Assembly (NCBI GenBank): GCA_025808875.1
Contig: CP075528.1
Span: forward strand, 3,160,473 to 3,224,472
Direction: 5' to 3'
From: Enhydrobacter sp.
GTDB taxonomy: Bacteria > Pseudomonadota > Alphaproteobacteria > Reyranellales > Reyranellaceae
Length of the DNA stretch: 64,000 nucleotides
Position 1 is the stretch's first letter. Each line of letters opens with the position of its first letter. Under the pieces are notes generated by a model. That model was not told the DNA's origin, did not search any database, and saw nothing but the letters and a program-made list of their open reading frames with translations. Shown one piece after another: positions 63,267 through 64,000 of this stretch. Both the position numbers and the translations under genes were made by a program.

Positions 63267-64000
63267 GTGAAAAGAGCAGCCATCCCCCTCGTCCTGATCT
63301 CTGCCGCCTTCGCGTCCGCGCCGCAGGCCCAGCAGGGCAGTGTCACGATTTTGCGCGGCGAGAGCAATTCGGGAGCACCCGACACCGGCGTGCGCCGCGT
63401 TTCGCCGGGTACGCCGGAGCCCGCGGCGCGGCCTTCCGGCCCCGCGCGCGGCGCGGCGCAGCCGATCGCCACCGGCCAGGGCATCGTGCCTGCCCAACCC
63501 GGCGACGTTGCGCAGGCGCTGACCGACGCGAAGCCCTTGAGCGACGCCGAGGCGGCCGCTCTCGGCGCCGCGCTCAAGGCGGTCGACGAGAACCGTTGGG
63601 CGGACGCCCGTACCTCGGTCGCCAATTTCGGTCAACCGCTTCTGGTACGGATCGTCGAGTGGAACATCCTGCGCGCGGCCCCTCGGACCGAGGCCGATTT
63701 CGCCTCCATCTGGCGCTTCCTGCGCGAGAATCCCGATTGGCCCGAGCCAGAGGTGCTGCGGCGCCAAGCCGAGGACCGCATCGGCGCCGACACGCCGGCC
63801 AACGAGGCATTTCGCTACTTCACCGCCTTCCCGCCACTCACCAGCTCCGGACTCATCCGCCGCATGGATGCCGCGCAGGCCGCGAGCCCCAAGGACGTGC
63901 CGCGGCTCGCCCGCGAGAGCTGGCGCAACGGTACCTTCCGTGACTCGGACGAGACGGACTTCCTCAATCGCTACGGCCATCACCTCACGGGCGAAGACGA
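63267..64000 (+). CDS. Soluble lytic murein transglycosylase, 5' part
   Basis: Cut by the right edge; 244 residues visible. GTG start at 63267, then a signal peptide ([20 protein letters not shown], cleavage before QQGS). A Pro/Arg linker runs to about 75, followed by helical repeats of the Slt70 superhelix (DNLRWADAR-like, [46 protein letters not shown]). The SLT catalytic domain lies beyond the window, so activity cannot be checked. Adds to the envelope-remodelling genes of this region. Confidence 0.8.
   Translation, partial: MKRAAIPLVLISAAFASAPQAQQGSVTILRGESNSGAPDTGVRRVSPGTPEPAARPSGPARGAAQPIATGQGIVPAQPGDVAQALTDAKPLSDAEAAALGAALKAVDENRWADARTSVANFGQPLLVRIVEWNILRAAPRTEADFASIWRFLRENPDWPEPEVLRRQAEDRIGADTPANEAFRYFTAFPPLTSSGLIRRMDAAQAASPKDVPRLARESWRNGTFRDSDETDFLNRYGHHLTGED

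Overview
The window is about 64 kb of GC-rich, densely packed chromosome from an alphaproteobacterium. The evidence is the conserved alphaproteobacterial order tilS / ybgF-pal-tolBARQ-ybgC / ruvBAC / yebC, followed by a YmdB-type phosphoesterase, 5-formyl-THF cyclo-ligase, a 6S RNA, zapA, transketolase and gapdh. Many starts are GTG or TTG, and many genes overlap by 1-4 nt (ATGA/GTGA). A Rhodospirillales/Reyranella-like organism fits the flavour of the accessory genes, but that is an inference. No prophage, transposase, CRISPR array, tRNA or rRNA gene is visible.

Layout. (1) 1-11.9 kb, nearly all minus strand: core envelope and recombination genes (tilS end, Tol-Pal, RuvABC, YebC). Then come a tandem-terminator locus that may hold a small RNA, ymdB, fau, 6S RNA, zapA and a small DUF4164-like gene. 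(2) 12.0-15.0 kb, plus strand: tkt-gap. (3) 15.0-23.7 kb: a ureide/allantoin-like catabolic island. It has a GntR repressor with a twin-palindrome operator, a PotABCD-type ABC importer, an ureidoglycolate-lyase-family protein, two tandem PuuE-type allantoinases around an orphan 106-aa protein, and an MFS carrier. (4) 23.8-31.3 kb: class I FBP aldolase, three small orphan exported proteins (one with eight 11-residue repeats), thiE, the EF-P/EpmA pair, an inositol-monophosphatase and an OmpA-like protein. (5) 31.3-41.6 kb: a MotA/MotB-like envelope motor pair with long coiled coils, DUF1489, then a 1,642-aa alpha-2-macroglobulin with an intact thioester motif followed by penicillin-binding protein 1C. 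(6) 41.6-46.1 kb: a glycine-rich autotransporter diverging from a winged-helix/TPR regulator, with a long imperfect palindrome between them. (7) 46.1-54.0 kb: a molybdenum hydroxylase (L-M-S order) led by an HMG-CoA-lyase-family gene, a nucleobase permease reduced to its two ends, a class IV aminotransferase, a tandem-receiver protein and a DUF2189 membrane protein. (8) 54.0-64 kb: a leucine-degradation-type carboxylase cluster (MCC beta, crotonase, exported protein, MCC alpha), an orphan TRAP binding protein, acyl-CoA dehydrogenase, smpB, dapA, ynfA and the start of a lytic transglycosylase.

Functional links. Tol-Pal, the second MotA/MotB-like motor, A2M-PBP1C and the lytic transglycosylase make the window rich in cell-envelope maintenance genes. 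The second theme is catabolism of nitrogenous and branched-chain compounds (ureides, leucine, an unknown Mo-hydroxylase substrate).

Most unusual observations: a ~95-bp sequence present twice in inverted orientation, each time between convergent genes; the GntR twin operator on two helical turns; the palindrome between autotransporter and regulator; compensated frame changes in the autotransporter glycine tract; the internally deleted permease; and the 11-residue repeat lipoprotein.
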